Positions 46,491 to 57,666 of a stretch of 64,000 bases of DNA are shown here, one piece after another. This DNA comes from Hericium rajendrae. Lineage: Eukaryota; Basidiomycota; Agaricomycetes; Russulales; Hericiaceae. The stretch lies in the NCBI GenBank assembly GCA_033439255.1, contig CM065879.1, forward strand, positions 4,284,501-4,348,500, read 5' to 3'. The number at the start of each line of letters is the position of its first letter. Position 1 is the first letter of the stretch. Below the pieces are notes generated by a model, which made no database searches, was not told where the DNA came from, and was given only the letters and a program-made list of their open reading frames with translations. A program made the position numbers and the translations under genes.

Positions 46491-46516
46491 TTTTCTTTTT
46501 TTCTTTTTTTTCTTTT
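46491..46516 (+). terminator. Pol III terminator of tRNA-Leu
   Basis: Three successive T runs of 4, 7 and 8 bases begin 24 nt after the tRNA end, a strong RNA polymerase III stop signal with built-in backup. Confidence 0.85.
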
Positions 46517-47508
46517 CCCTCAGACGGCGAGCAGGAGACTTTCAGCATCGATACTCAACTAGCAAACAGCGTGTCGACTAGGAGGCGAAGATCTCGTTGA
46601 CTGTTCGTCGAGGGCTACTACCAGGGCGTGTAGATTCCCTTTGATCGTCAGATATAGTATCGAGTCTTCGGTTTGCCTTGAAAGGCCTTGTTGGTCTGGC
46701 TCTCGAGAACAGCACTGAGACCTCGAACATAACAACTACCCAACTGCTTTGTGCCATCACGGTCGGAGGACGATGAGCACACCATCAAGCTCATTGTCAA
46801 GCCGGATGTTTATCGCGGCAAGTCCAGCACAACGGTATGATCAGAAAATCGGCAAACACTGTAAGGCGTGTTGGAACGGTAGCGGTACTTCCGTACCATG
46901 GAACCTACATGAGGGCAAGTCGAGCGTAAGTTCCGCCGATGGCATGAGAGCGAGGGACCGACTGCAAGGGTCATCACATAATATTCCTGAGGCTCGATGG
47001 TTCCGAAGAGCCTCATTTTGGTGGAATCAACAATGCAAAACTTGTTTCCGTCCGTCCCATTCAATACTATCCTGCTAGTGCAGATGGAGCGTGGGTGGCC
47101 AAACCGAAGGCTCATGCATCGTCTGGACTCGTCCACGATCAGTAAATCGGCAGGCAGACGCGAACGAGGCGCAGATGCACGGAAGCTAACAACAAGCAAA
47201 CCGAATACCCGCTCTAGTATATACATTCGCGAATCATCTTCATATACATGCATGCAATAATCCGCTCCGTAATGCGTCGGAACCAACGTCCTGCAAAGGT
47301 GCAACGCATGTCAGCGACCTGATCGATGGGAACCCGCGCGGCGGAAGAGCGTGGCAAGAGAAGGAACGCGCGCCGCATACAGCCCAGTGTGATTGGGCTC
47401 TGCGAACTCGGGGCCGTGCCTGGTTCTGGTACCGCGCCGAGGCAGCCAGGCGAAAGAGGAAACAGAAGACGGCGAACATGAAGACAAACCTGGGTCTCAT
47501 CGGCCCGC
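46517..47508. other. Intergenic spacer, tRNA to membrane gene
   Basis: About 1 kb without a supported gene. Open frames on both strands are short and lack splice or domain support. It contains the 3' flank of the minus-strand membrane gene. Confidence 0.45.
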
Positions 47509-49356
47509 CTAAAGCCCGTCCTCGTCCTCGTCTTCGCGCGCCCGGTTTGGCGGTTCGCCGTGCCCGTCCGCGCGCCCCTCGGCTCGGGAGGAAGACGGTA
47601 TTGACCGCGAACTCCGCAGACTCGCAGGCCGCAGTGCAGACCCGGACCCGTGCACCGATGGCGCGCGCGAACTTGCAGTCCCAGTTCCCTCCAGCACCCC
47701 GGCTATCGATCTCCGGTCCTCGGGTTCGTCGGCACCGTCGTCTTCTGGCAGGGTGGGTATGGGCCGCGTTGGCGCGCCGCGCATGATATTCGCAAGCAGA
47801 GGCGGCTCGGGCGATGAGATCGCGACCACGAACGACGGCGGCGCATCTCCGTCCTCGTCCATATCCGCGAGCAGTGGTCGAGGCCCCGGCGGCGGCGTCG
47901 GCGGCGGGCGGTCCGCGTACGACAGCGGCGTCACCTCTGATACCTCCGGCGTCCGCGAGACGTACGGCGGCGGCGCGACGGGAACGGTGCCGGGGAAATA
48001 CCTCGGGATAAACGGCTCGGGGCCCTGCATCGGCGGACCATCTTCGGAGGCGTTGGTGTGGAACGACTCGACGTCACCGTCGCGTATATATCGTGTTGGG
48101 CCCCGTTCGCGGCGCTGGCGCTGCGCGGAGAGTCGCCGCCGCCGGTAGATGCTGGTGGCGAGGCAGATCGCGATGACGCCGAGCAGGCCGACTGAGCCGC
48201 CAACGGCGCCGCCGAAGGTAGCGATGTTGTGCTCTTTGGTCTTGGCGCTGTGCGTTGATCGGACGGAGAACGAGCGATGACGCAGATAAGAAGTGGTGTC
48301 AGTAAGATGGGGAGGGGTGATAGAGGCATAGTTAGTGAGCATAGACCGAAGAATGAGCGAGATATAAGAGCTCACTCAACAGCATCGGCACCATCCGCGG
48401 TTGGGCTTGGCGAAGTGACAGCTTCTGTGGAAGAAGCGGGCGGCGATTTGTCCGCAACATCTCCTTCGGAAAAGACGATGTAATCGAGGAGAAATGCAGA
48501 GTCGGGTCCAAGGTCGATTCGTAGCGAATGTGCTGTTGAAGGCAGTCCTGCGATCGCTAACACGGACGTATTTGCTTGGAACCCGGACGCTGATGCTGAT
48601 CCAGCATGGAAATACTGGCCCGAAGGCTGCCCATCGAGAGTGAATGTCAGATTCGTCAAAGTAGGTGTAGCATTGACGCTAGCGGGGAGACCAAGAGGGA
48701 GAAGGCAATAAAGATAGATGGCGGAGCCTGTACAAGATGTCAATTTTGGCAGGTCAATATGAGGGAGGAACTTGACCAGTAAAGTTGAACTGCGCAAAAA
48801 CAGGTGTGTCGACGAATTGCGGGTCGTCGGCATCGAACTTTGCCACGGTGAAGGGGTTGTCGTTGTCATTGTCCGGTTCGTCAGAGTCAGAGTCGTGAGA
48901 TGAGCTCTTGCCGTCATCGTCTTTATCTTCATCACCGTCATGTCGCCGCCGTCCCTTCTTCCCAGCATTCCTCTCGCCCTTCGAATCGTCATCGTCGGCA
49001 TCGTCGACGCTACTACGAACATCATCGTCCGAATCTGTGGCAGGGATTATATGGAGCCCTTGGTGCCACGTGCTCTTAAAGGCAATATATGGCTCCGAAG
49101 GGGCGAGGCAGAACGAACACGGTGTCGAATTCTGGCTTGAGTGCCACGACGCGGCGGGTTCGTATAATATTGATGAATCAGCATCATCGACGGTGATGTT
49201 GACCTGGCCTGCCGAGACCGGCTGTTCGAACCAAAGAGACGAGCATAGCAAGAAGAAAAGCCCAAACAGCGCTGATCGTCGTGGTAAAGCGCTGAATCGC
49301 AGGTAAGAACGATAGACATCTACAGATCACATCTCAATGGTGAAGACGCACCTCAT
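47509..49356 (-). CDS. Single-pass membrane protein of a common basidiomycete type
   Basis: Typical layout of a large, uncharacterised Agaricomycete family: signal peptide, lectin-like lumenal region, one membrane helix, long disordered cytoplasmic tail. A tiny first exon (ATG AG, start at 49356) joins an acceptor after GATTCAG to give MSALPRRSALFGLFFLLCSS, a clear signal peptide that a single-exon start would miss. The lumenal part has VNITVDDADSSILYEPAASW, then an Asp/Ser-rich insert with KKGRRRHDGDEDKDDDG. FVDTPVFAQFNFTG is followed after an intron by SAIYLYCLLPLGLPASVN, NLTFTLDGQPSG and FLLDYIVFSEGD. The membrane helix is GGSVGLLGVIAICLATSIY, followed by RRRR and a Pro-rich tail with PPPYVSRTPEV. 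About 540 residues, with no frame break seen. Ligand and role are unknown. Confidence 0.75.
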
Positions 49357-50384
49357 GCTATGTTGAGGGATATCCCGACAAAAAAGCGGCAGTGATGAGG
49401 ATGCTAGCCAGCTTATGAGCAGGAAAGTGAGCGTGGTGGGGAAAGGGACGACGCGAGGGGCGCTGTGAGCAACTTAAAGGACGGTACTCCACATGAGAGA
49501 CGTATAAGGACGGGAAAAGCACACGGGCTGATTCGTGTATTTGACCGGAAGAAATACTGCATCCTCGCAGAAGTCTCGGTGAGAGCTTCGAGTTGCACCG
49601 GTAATAGAGAATTACTGCCAGATCCGGTTCTTTATTGGCTCAGCCTTCCGGCCAATTGGGATCATCACACGCCTCGAGCCTGCAGGTGACTATCGTTAGA
49701 AAGACAGCCGACACCTGCATACCAGATGAGAGGTCGCTTGGTAAATAAGCTCTGTCTTCTGAGTTGGTGGGAAGCTTAAGGCGAAAACGTGGCAGCTGTG
49801 CAGTCTGCCTCAGCACAAAGCAAAAAATTGGAGAGGACCGATGCATCTTCACAGCATTCGTGAGCATCGAGGCGTAATACCAGAGTGTTGGACGGCGCTG
49901 GGAGAAGAGCAGAGAAATGTTGACCAGAAGAGCGGGCAGGACACCATTGGTCCTGAGTTGCGATTTGGCGCGCGTGACCATATCCGGTAATCTGTGGCTG
50001 CTGCTCGTCCTCCTCATCCAGAGCTCTCTCCTCCCTTCCACTACCTTCTCCTCGTCTTTGTGCATAACAACGGCGCCAAGCGACGCTGGGATTCGTTGAA
50101 CATTGCTTCGTTCAAAACAGACGCGTTGCACAGCTGCTGCGCGAGTCTTGGCCTTGCGAACGCCTTGGGCAGCGTGAGATTGAGCTTACCCCAGAACCTG
50201 CACCGGCTCCAATCCAATCTCTGGTGGCCGTCTCCCACCGAATACTCCACGCTGTTGGACTTCGTACTGGTTATGATATAGTGTTGCTTCATAAGGTTCG
50301 AGGCACGCCTTGCTCTTGTAATCCAGCGCCTTAAACAGCAGTCTTGCAGGGCCCTCGGATTGTCCGTCGTTGCTCACATTCCCT
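49357..50384. promoter_or_regulatory. Divergent intergenic region, membrane gene and VPS36
   Basis: About 1 kb between two diverging starts. Short frames occur on both strands but none shows a domain or consistent splicing; it most likely holds two promoters. Confidence 0.45.
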
Positions 50385-53119
50385 ATGGGCCTCCAGAGGC
50401 ACACGAGATCCGTGGATGGTACGATCCCTGTGCCTGCACTCCTCTATGATGACGAAGAGCTGCTCGATAGTCAAGATGGCGTCGGCATTTATGATGGGTG
50501 CGTCATTTCTTCTGTGCTTTTGCCTTGTGATCCTCTGTCTTTTCTTTCTGTACTTCTTTTCTCGCGATCTTCGCAGAATACCTTCTGCTTATCATACGCA
50601 CGGAGGTTCAGCACCGATCTCCGCGCCTCTGTTCAGGGGAATGTTTTGAGGAACATTCCCCGGTTCCGTGCGGGACGTACCGGCCTTTCGTCACGGTATT
50701 CACTGGACCTGACAAGCTCGAGGTCGATGTCTGTGTCTCGATCGGCTGTGTATGATCTCTTGCACTTTTCCATCGCTCTCAGGATGAACGGCTCAGGGCA
50801 GCAAGGTTCTCTTGCAGTTTCCTTTTGCCCTGTGCCATACGAAGTCGGGTCACGAGCACGGTGTATGACCGCAAGGTCTTCAGACCTTGTCTGATTAACG
50901 ACAACCACGGGGCCAAGGGGTGGTGGCATCGTGCTGTGGCATCGAGCAGGTGGCCTAGCACGCTCGGCTGGCGATGTTGATATCAGACTCGGTTGCGCAC
51001 TGAGTCCTGGGCGTTAAAGTGTCACCGACTTTCGTGATACGCTACAGAAGGACAACGACGTTCCCTTCGTTGATCCTATCCTTCGACGGCCTGGACCACA
51101 TCCATGTCTCAGATCAACACATATATGTCTGGTCGTCTTGATGCCAAATTCGGGATCTTGTGCTCATCATTGCAGGGAGGCAGGGACGGATGTCGTGCCT
51201 GCAATGTCAGCCTCCTCACCGAGTCATCTGATTGGGCGGCTCGACGGTGTCTTCCATGAGCCACGGGGTGGTGCCTTGATTACCACTTTGGTGGTTCGGC
51301 TTCTTTGCATTTCTTTCTTAGTTCCACCACTCTCGCGCGCTTCGTCCTTTTTCTTCATCCTCGTCAATGCCTGCCTCTCAATGACATTCTAGTTTGCAGA
51401 AATCGCCTGAGCATCAGAACGGGACCGTCACAATAACGAGCCATCGAATATTCTACATTAACGCGCAAAAGGCCCGCTCGCGTTCGTTCGCGCTTGATCT
51501 CTCCCTCGTCGCGCGTACAGAATATTACGCCGGCCTTTTCACCTCATCGCCCAAGGTCACTCTCCACCTTGCATGTCCGACGCTGTCGAGTCCTAGCAAC
51601 GATGACCCAGCGGACGAGAGCTGGACATGCGAGGTCTGCAATTATCGCAACCCACCTGGACTCAGTCCTGCAAATAAGAAATGCGGCCTCTGCGGCGTCC
51701 CACGCTGTAAATCAGACACGAGCAGTCCCGCACCAATACTGGCCTCAAACTCACGAACGTTTTCTGCAAATCACCTACCAGCCTCACTTCCCCCCTCACC
51801 GCCACCAGAATCTCCAAAGGAAATCGCATGTCCTGCGTGCACATTCCTCAATGATTCATCACTCATGGCTTGCGAGATCTGCGGAACACAACTACCGCGT
51901 TCACGGCTGTCCTCGAAGTCCGCACCGGCGTCTCGGCCGACATCACCCCAACCCGACGAGAAGGGCGACAGCAAGATCATGAAGCTCAGCTTCCGCAAGG
52001 GTGGGGACAAGGCGTTCTATGCCACGCTGAAGCGGAGTCTTCTTGGCAAAGCTTGGGAGGTAGGTCGCATGCCACGAAGTACGCGCGAGAAACCCCCACT
52101 GACGGACATCAGGACAAAGCACAGACTGCAGCCGTCCAAACAGCTGGCACAGACCGCTTTGGCATCGGTAAGTGCACGCCCATACATTTCCACGCCCGCG
52201 ATTCTCACCACCCCCAGACGGCCTCATCCGCAACGTCCAGACTTCCGCTCAGACGCGGAGCACCGACATGGGCGCGGCGCTCCAGGACCTCGAGGCACTC
52301 ATGATCAAAGCGCGCGAGATGGTTCGCCTCGCGCATGACCTCAACGACCGGCTCACGGCGTCCTCCGCGCTCGCCGCGACCCCCACGCCAATCCAGTCCC
52401 TCGTCCTTCTCGACGACCGCGACCCTCGTCAACGAGCCCGAGGCCGCGACGTTCGTGCGCACGTCGCTCGCGCAGCTCGGCCTGCAGATGCAGAGCACGC
52501 CCGTCACGCTCGACATGCTGCGCGATGAGACGCGCTGGCACGATGAGCTCGCGCGCGAGCTCGCCGGGCTGCTGCAGGGCACGCCCGGGCCCGGATCCAC
52601 CACTGCGGACCAGCGCGGCCTCATGCGCGCGCGTGGGACGCTCGGCCTCGACGAGGTCTGGGGCGGCTGGAACCGCGCCCGCGGCATCGGTACGCACGCA
52701 TGCACGCTCCCCTCCCACTGACGCTGACACCGCTCATTCGCCCGCAGCGCTCATCCCGCCCGCGACGTTCCTGCAGGTGCTCCCGCACCTCCCCGCGCAC
52801 ACGGACCCGCCCATCCACGCGCGCACGCTCGCGGGCAGCGGCCTGCGCGTGCTGCACACGCCCGCGTTCGCGCCCGCGGCGTTCGCCGCGCGCCGCCGCG
52901 CGCATCGGCGCGGCGGGTCCGCGCACGACGCTCGAGGTCGCGTGGGCGGAGGACGTGCCCGTCGGGCTCGTCGCGGAGATGGTCGCGGAGGCGGAGGGCG
53001 CGGGCGTCGTGTGCCGCGACGAGAGCCAGGGGGTCGCGGCGGGCTTTGGGGAGGGCGGCGGCGAGGTAAGGTGGTGGTGTAATGTGTTTGCGGACTACGT
53101 CTGGGACGGGCAGGAATAG
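50385..53119 (+). CDS. VPS36: ESCRT-II subunit VPS36
   Basis: Binds ubiquitin and phosphoinositides to sort cargo into multivesicular bodies at the endosome. Exon 1 (50385 to about 50498) gives the GLUE-domain start SVDGTIPVPALLYDDEELL and GVGIYDG. After an unusually long intron (to about 51391), LQKSPEHQNGTVTITSHR completes the joint, then FALDLSLVARTEYYAGLFT and SPKVTLHL. Two zinc fingers are inserted in the GLUE domain as in yeast: WTCEVCNYRNPPGL with CGLCGVPR, and IACPACTFLN with MACEICG. GLUE resumes at IMKLSFRKGGDKAFY. The ESCRT winged-helix part has DMGAALQDLEALMIKAREM, TFVRTSLAQLGLQMQS, HDELARELAGLLQG and ends ADYVWDGQE. Frame slips sit near 52400 and 52885, both in C/G runs. Convergent with STE12. 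Confidence 0.92.
50499..51391 (+). other. Long first intron of VPS36
   Basis: About 890 nt, ten times the usual intron size in this window; donor GTGCGT and acceptor ATTCTAG keep the frame (YDG/LQKSPEH). It contains two perfect hairpins: GGGGAATGTT/AACATTCCCC (50636-50661, 6-nt loop) and CAAGGTCT/AGACCTTG (50872-50889, 2-nt loop). No terminal inverted repeats or target duplication were found, so there is no evidence that it is an inserted element. Confidence 0.6.
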
Positions 53120-54317
53120 TTGGCTGTAGACCATTGTAGAATTGTTTATTTTTGGTTTTCTGGCAATGCACCACCGGACTGGGCAGCAACCAATGCAGCG
53201 TGTCTTTCCGCAGATGCCGTGCATCACCGGTGCGCGTCCGCTCGACGGATGGGGCGCAGGAGCGATGCGCTCCAGTCGGAAATGGGTTGCGCACCAGCAC
53301 CGGTGGGACCCGTTGCTATCACATCTATGTCCGAGCATGCGACGACGACGACCATGGCGACAGGCCGCCTAAGTAAGCGTGAAACACTGAAACAGCACGC
53401 TGCGCAGCCTGCGCCAGAAGCGACAGCCCGATTTCCGCACCCACCAGAGTCGACGACGGCCATGACAACGCGCCTATCACCAACGCTCCAACTGTGCACA
53501 TTTTTAGAAGCAGACCCCCAGCGTCTAGTCTCCGTAGCTGACCCCAGACAGAAGACAATCGTTCTGTCTATTCCCCCAGCGTCTACCAGTCTCACTCAAT
53601 CAACTTACTGCTTTTCGCGCTGCCTTTTGCTTCTTTTCGAACGTGCCTGATACCGACAGTGGTAAGCGAGCCTTGACGAGCTTAAGCGATGCCAAGCGGC
53701 CAAAAAGCAGCTACGAAAAGCTGAAATTGAGAGACCATAATTCATTGTCATATCCGATGCTCAGATAAAGCATTTACGAGAACGTTACACGTCCATCTGC
53801 ATGAGCATAATTCAACACCATAAAAACGCATTTACATACACCGAAGCAGCTACAGACACCACGCGCCCACACGCAGCACCTCAGCCCACACGCGCGAAAG
53901 ACGAAAAGCATGACGACGGGCACAGAACCGAAACACAAACAGATGACAATACGCGCAGGTGTAAGATGTAAGATATTGCAGGCAGGGCGAGCATAGATAT
54001 GTATGTGGCATGCGATAAGTATATACGAACTGCGACGGTATTACGGTGCGGCGGGGGCTGGCCCCGATTAGGCGATGATATGGTAGGTATGAGCCGCGCC
54101 GCGGTAAAGACAGACAGACAGACAGACAACGAACAGAACACAGAGCAGACAGAACACAGAGCGGAGCGATGAGTGGATGAGTGGATGGATGGTGGATACA
54201 GATGGAATGGAATGCGGCGATTAGATGCTGTAGGGTAGCCGGGTCATTAGACGGTGTAGAGTATGTCGTGCGACCATGCGAAGGAAGAGGAATGCCGGCG
54301 TGCGTGCGTGCGTGCGC
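53120..54317. other. Convergent 3' region, VPS36 and STE12
   Basis: No supported gene. It includes a GACA tetranucleotide run at 54108-54128, GAGTGGAT-like repeats after 54160 and GTGC/TGCG repeats near 54300, which probably lie in the STE12 3' untranslated region. Confidence 0.5.
54108..54128. repeat. GACA microsatellite
   Basis: Five tandem GACA units, followed by looser CAGA/ACAG-rich sequence. It is short and unremarkable but a likely length-variable marker. Confidence 0.7.
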
Positions 54318-56899
54318 TCACATGACGACCTGCTGCGACTCGCCCGCGTAATACGCGCCCGCGTCGCCGTAGCCGTACCCCTGCTGCTGCTGCTGCTGCT
54401 GCTCGGGGTACTCGCCGTACGCCCGCGGCTCATACGCCGCATACCCCTGCGCCCCAAAATCGAGCGTCTGCGCATCATACGGCACGCCGTACCCGACAGG
54501 ACTCGACCGCGCGCTCTGCGGCACCGCGTACGGGTGCGCGCCCTTGAGCGCGGGCGTCGCGCTGCGGTGCCGCCGGATGGGCCCCGGCCCGTGCGCGGCG
54601 TAGTCGAATGCGGTCTGGTGCGACGGCGCGGAGACGGGGTAGCTGCCGAAGGACGTGCTCGCGCTGGGCGCGGGCGGAAATGTGTTGGGGACGTTGGAGG
54701 CGGGCGCGTAGGCGTAGGCGGACGAGAGCGAGGAGCTGCTCATCTTCGGGTGGAGGCGCTGGTGCGGCTCGGAGGCGGAGAAGGCGGGGCTTGCTTGTTG
54801 AGCAGCGAACGCAGGACTCGACTGCTGCTGCGTGGAGAAAGCGGGGTTTGTTTGTTGAGCGGTAAACGACGGGCTGGGCTGCTGTTGTGCAAACGCAGAG
54901 CTCGCCTGCTGTTGTGCAAACGCAGGGCTCGCCTGCTGCTGCGTGAACGCAGGGCTTGCCTGCTGCTGCTGCTGCGCAAACGCAGACCCGCCCTGCTGCT
55001 CAACACCAAACGCCACGCCCGCCGTCCACTGCGCGCCCACACCCTCCCTACCATACCCCGCGCCCATCGCGAAATAAGCCTCCTGCGCCTCGCCAAACGC
55101 CTCATACGCCCCCCCTCCTCCTCCTCATCCAGCTCATCCACCTCGCTCTCGTCCGCAAGCCCGGTGGGCGGTTGCGGGCCCCCGTCCGCGCGCGCATGGA
55201 TGCGCATGTGCTGCGCGAGGTTGTCGCTGCGCGAGAAGCGCTTGCGGCAGCGCGCGCAGCGGAACGGGCGCTCGAGCGTGTGCGTGCGCAGGTGCCGCTT
55301 CAGGTGCTCCATCCGCTTGAAGTGCTTCCCGCAGCTGAACAGCGGGCACGCGTATTCCCTTCCGCCCGGCGCGCCCGGCGACGCCTGGTGCGCGGGGAAG
55401 GGCGCGGGGGACGGCATCTGCACGGGCATGGGCAGCGGGGAAGAGGAGAGGAAGGGCGAGGGCGAGGGCGGCTGGGACGCGGACGGCGGCGGGTGCTGCG
55501 GCGGGGTGTACACCGGGAACGTGTGCTGCCGCGCGTGCTGCAGCGGCGCGGCGCCGGCGCGGGGCTCGCGGTGTACATCCGCCGCTCCACACCCACGTTC
55601 GCCTGCGCGAGGAACGCGTCGCCCGCAGTGAGCCCGACGCCCATCTGGTGCCGCACGCTCGGCGCGACCTGCCGCTCGTCGACGGGCGCGGGCGCCCAGC
55701 CGCCGACGTCCGGCTCGGAGGACGCCTTGCGCGAGCTCGCCGCGCTCGGCTTCTGCCGCCGGCGGCGCTGCTTGTAGGACGGCGAGCCGTCGAAGAGGCT
55801 GAACATGCTCAGGAAGGCGGCGCTGGGGCCCGCGGGGGGGGCGGCCTCGTCGCCGGAGGACGAGGAGGAGGATGCGCGCGCGCAGACGGTGTCGGCGGTG
55901 CTGACCATCTTGTTGCCGGTGGTGTCGTCCTCGCGGTCCGAGGCGGGCGCGGAGGAGGCTTGGCCGTTGGACTTGGAGCGCGCGGAGGAGAACTGCTCGA
56001 AGAGCGAGCGCTTGGGGTCGTAGGTGAAGGAGAGCGCGGGCTCGCCGGTGACGCGGGTCGTCGGCTCGAGGCCCATCTTTTCGCGCTTGAGATCGCGCTC
56101 GAGCGCATCGAGGAAGAGGCGGTCGTGGGGGACGCTGAACCTGTGCGGCTGTCAGAGGGCGATCATGATGTGACGCAGATGGCGCACCAATAGAAAACCT
56201 TTTGCTTTTTCTGCGTGCGGATGCACTGGTACTTGAACAACAGATCCAGGAACGGGGACTGCGCGGCGTCAGCGTAAGAAAGGGAAGAGGCAGCAGCGCA
56301 CGCACCTTTGGCTCCTCGAGGCACGCATCGACGCCGGGCTTCAGGTTGCGCAGATCGCTGAACACGCCCTCCTCGAACTTCTTCATGTTCTTGACGGGCC
56401 GGCCGAACGCCTCGAAGCGGAAGACGAGCGCGCGCACGATGTCGGTGCCGGTGATGTGGTACAGGCCGCCCCAGAGCACGCAGCTGACCCATTCCTGGTT
56501 GGGGAGGAGGAAGCGGTTGAGCGCGGGATGCTGCGCGCTGGGGTGCGCATCGGCAGGCTGCTGCTGCGACCAGCGCGACGGCGCGGTGGCGAGGAAGTAC
56601 TTGAGGCTGTCGAGGTGCGCGAGGCGAGCCTGTTCTGGAAGCGTGAGCGGGCGGGAGAGGCCGCCGGCGCGGGAGCTGGCGGCGGTGAGGGCCTGGATGG
56701 ACGGGGCGGGCTCGTCGTCCTGCTCAAAGTCCTCGTGGGGCGCGGGAAAGGCGGTGGTGATCTGCAGGTCTGATGGCGGGAAAGTAGGGTAGGGCGCTTG
56801 GACCTGGTGGGAATATGATGGGTTGGTGAGGTAGTGCGCAGCGGCAGGTTGTTCTGATGCGGAGGTGGCGGCGGCGTAAGAGTGCATGTCCATGTCCAT
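54318..56899 (-). CDS. STE12: STE12-type transcription factor with C2H2 zinc fingers
   Basis: End point of the mating/filamentation MAP-kinase pathway, acting in the nucleus. The minus-strand start at 56899 gives [17 protein letters not shown]. The STE homeodomain-like region includes [54 protein letters not shown] and [17 protein letters not shown]; two introns bring in [18 protein letters not shown] and [17 protein letters not shown]. Two C2H2 fingers follow: [20 protein letters not shown] and [20 protein letters not shown], the arrangement of filamentous-fungal and basidiomycete Ste12 proteins (absent in budding yeast). The C-terminus has about seven imperfect units like SPAFAQQQA and a polyGln run. 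Frame slips: near 55550, and at a seven-C run near 55110 just before the Q-rich tail; the tail is read from its own open frame ending at 54318. Confidence 0.9.
54780..54990 (-). repeat. Q-rich about 10-codon tandem repeats in STE12
   Basis: Units such as [36 protein letters not shown] and SPAFAAQQA repeat with a 30-36 bp period inside the coding sequence. They form part of a disordered Gln-rich region likely to act in transcriptional activation. Confidence 0.75.
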
Positions 56900-57666
56900 G
56901 GCGATTACGGGCGAATTAATAGTGGAGAATACGAATTAGGCTAGATGCGAATGGATAGCGAAGGCGCTGAAGAGAGAGCGTGCGCAGAATACAGATAGCT
57001 AAAAGAAAGAAAGGGGAAAATGAGCGGAAGAAGGGAGAATGGAGAAAGGTGTGCTTGCCTGGGCTCTATAACGTTACTGGCTACACTGCCTGCTGACGGA
57101 CAGACGGGAAGCTGTCTGACGGGGAGGACCAACAGAAGGGTGCGATGGAGTAACGACGATGGGTGATGATAAGGGCGAGAGACTGCGCGCGAGCAAAGTT
57201 GGATGGCAGGTCGTCAACGAAGAGGATGGGGGGCTGCTGGGTGGGCTGCGATGGGAAGATGTTGATGGAGATTACGGGACAAAGGGATATCTACGACTAT
57301 GTAGGGTGGGCACAGGCGGCGGCGTGAAGAGCACAGCCGGGAATGAAGGCGACGATGGCGACGAGAAAGCGTTATTAAGCGTCGCGGAGGCGACGAGGAG
57401 AAATACAAGATAGAGTAGAATGGAGGGAGGAGGAGGAGATGGAGGAGGAGAGGCGGAGATGACAGCAGGCCGGGGGGAAGTACGGAAGGTGTCGGTGTCG
57501 CACGCTAAAGTACTTTCTGTCCCACCACAAGCGCTCCGGCAGCCCGCCCGTCCATCCCTCCCCTTCCTTCCCCCGGATCTCCCAATCTGGCCGCTCTCGC
57601 TCTCTATTTTACTCTCCGCGCCGCATCTCCCATCGTCGCCTCCGCTTCCTTCGCACTTTCCACTCG
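56900..57666. promoter_or_regulatory. STE12 promoter and upstream region
   Basis: Starts at the STE12 ATG and runs away from it. It contains a GGA-rich tract (57420-57470) on the plus strand and C/T-rich leader-like sequence before the ATG at 57667. The open frame at 57159-57413 has no conserved feature. Confidence 0.45.

Noticed and set aside
50499-51391. VPS36 long intron as a transposable element insertion
   Set aside because: I found no terminal inverted repeats, target-site duplication or transposase-like sequence; only internal hairpins.
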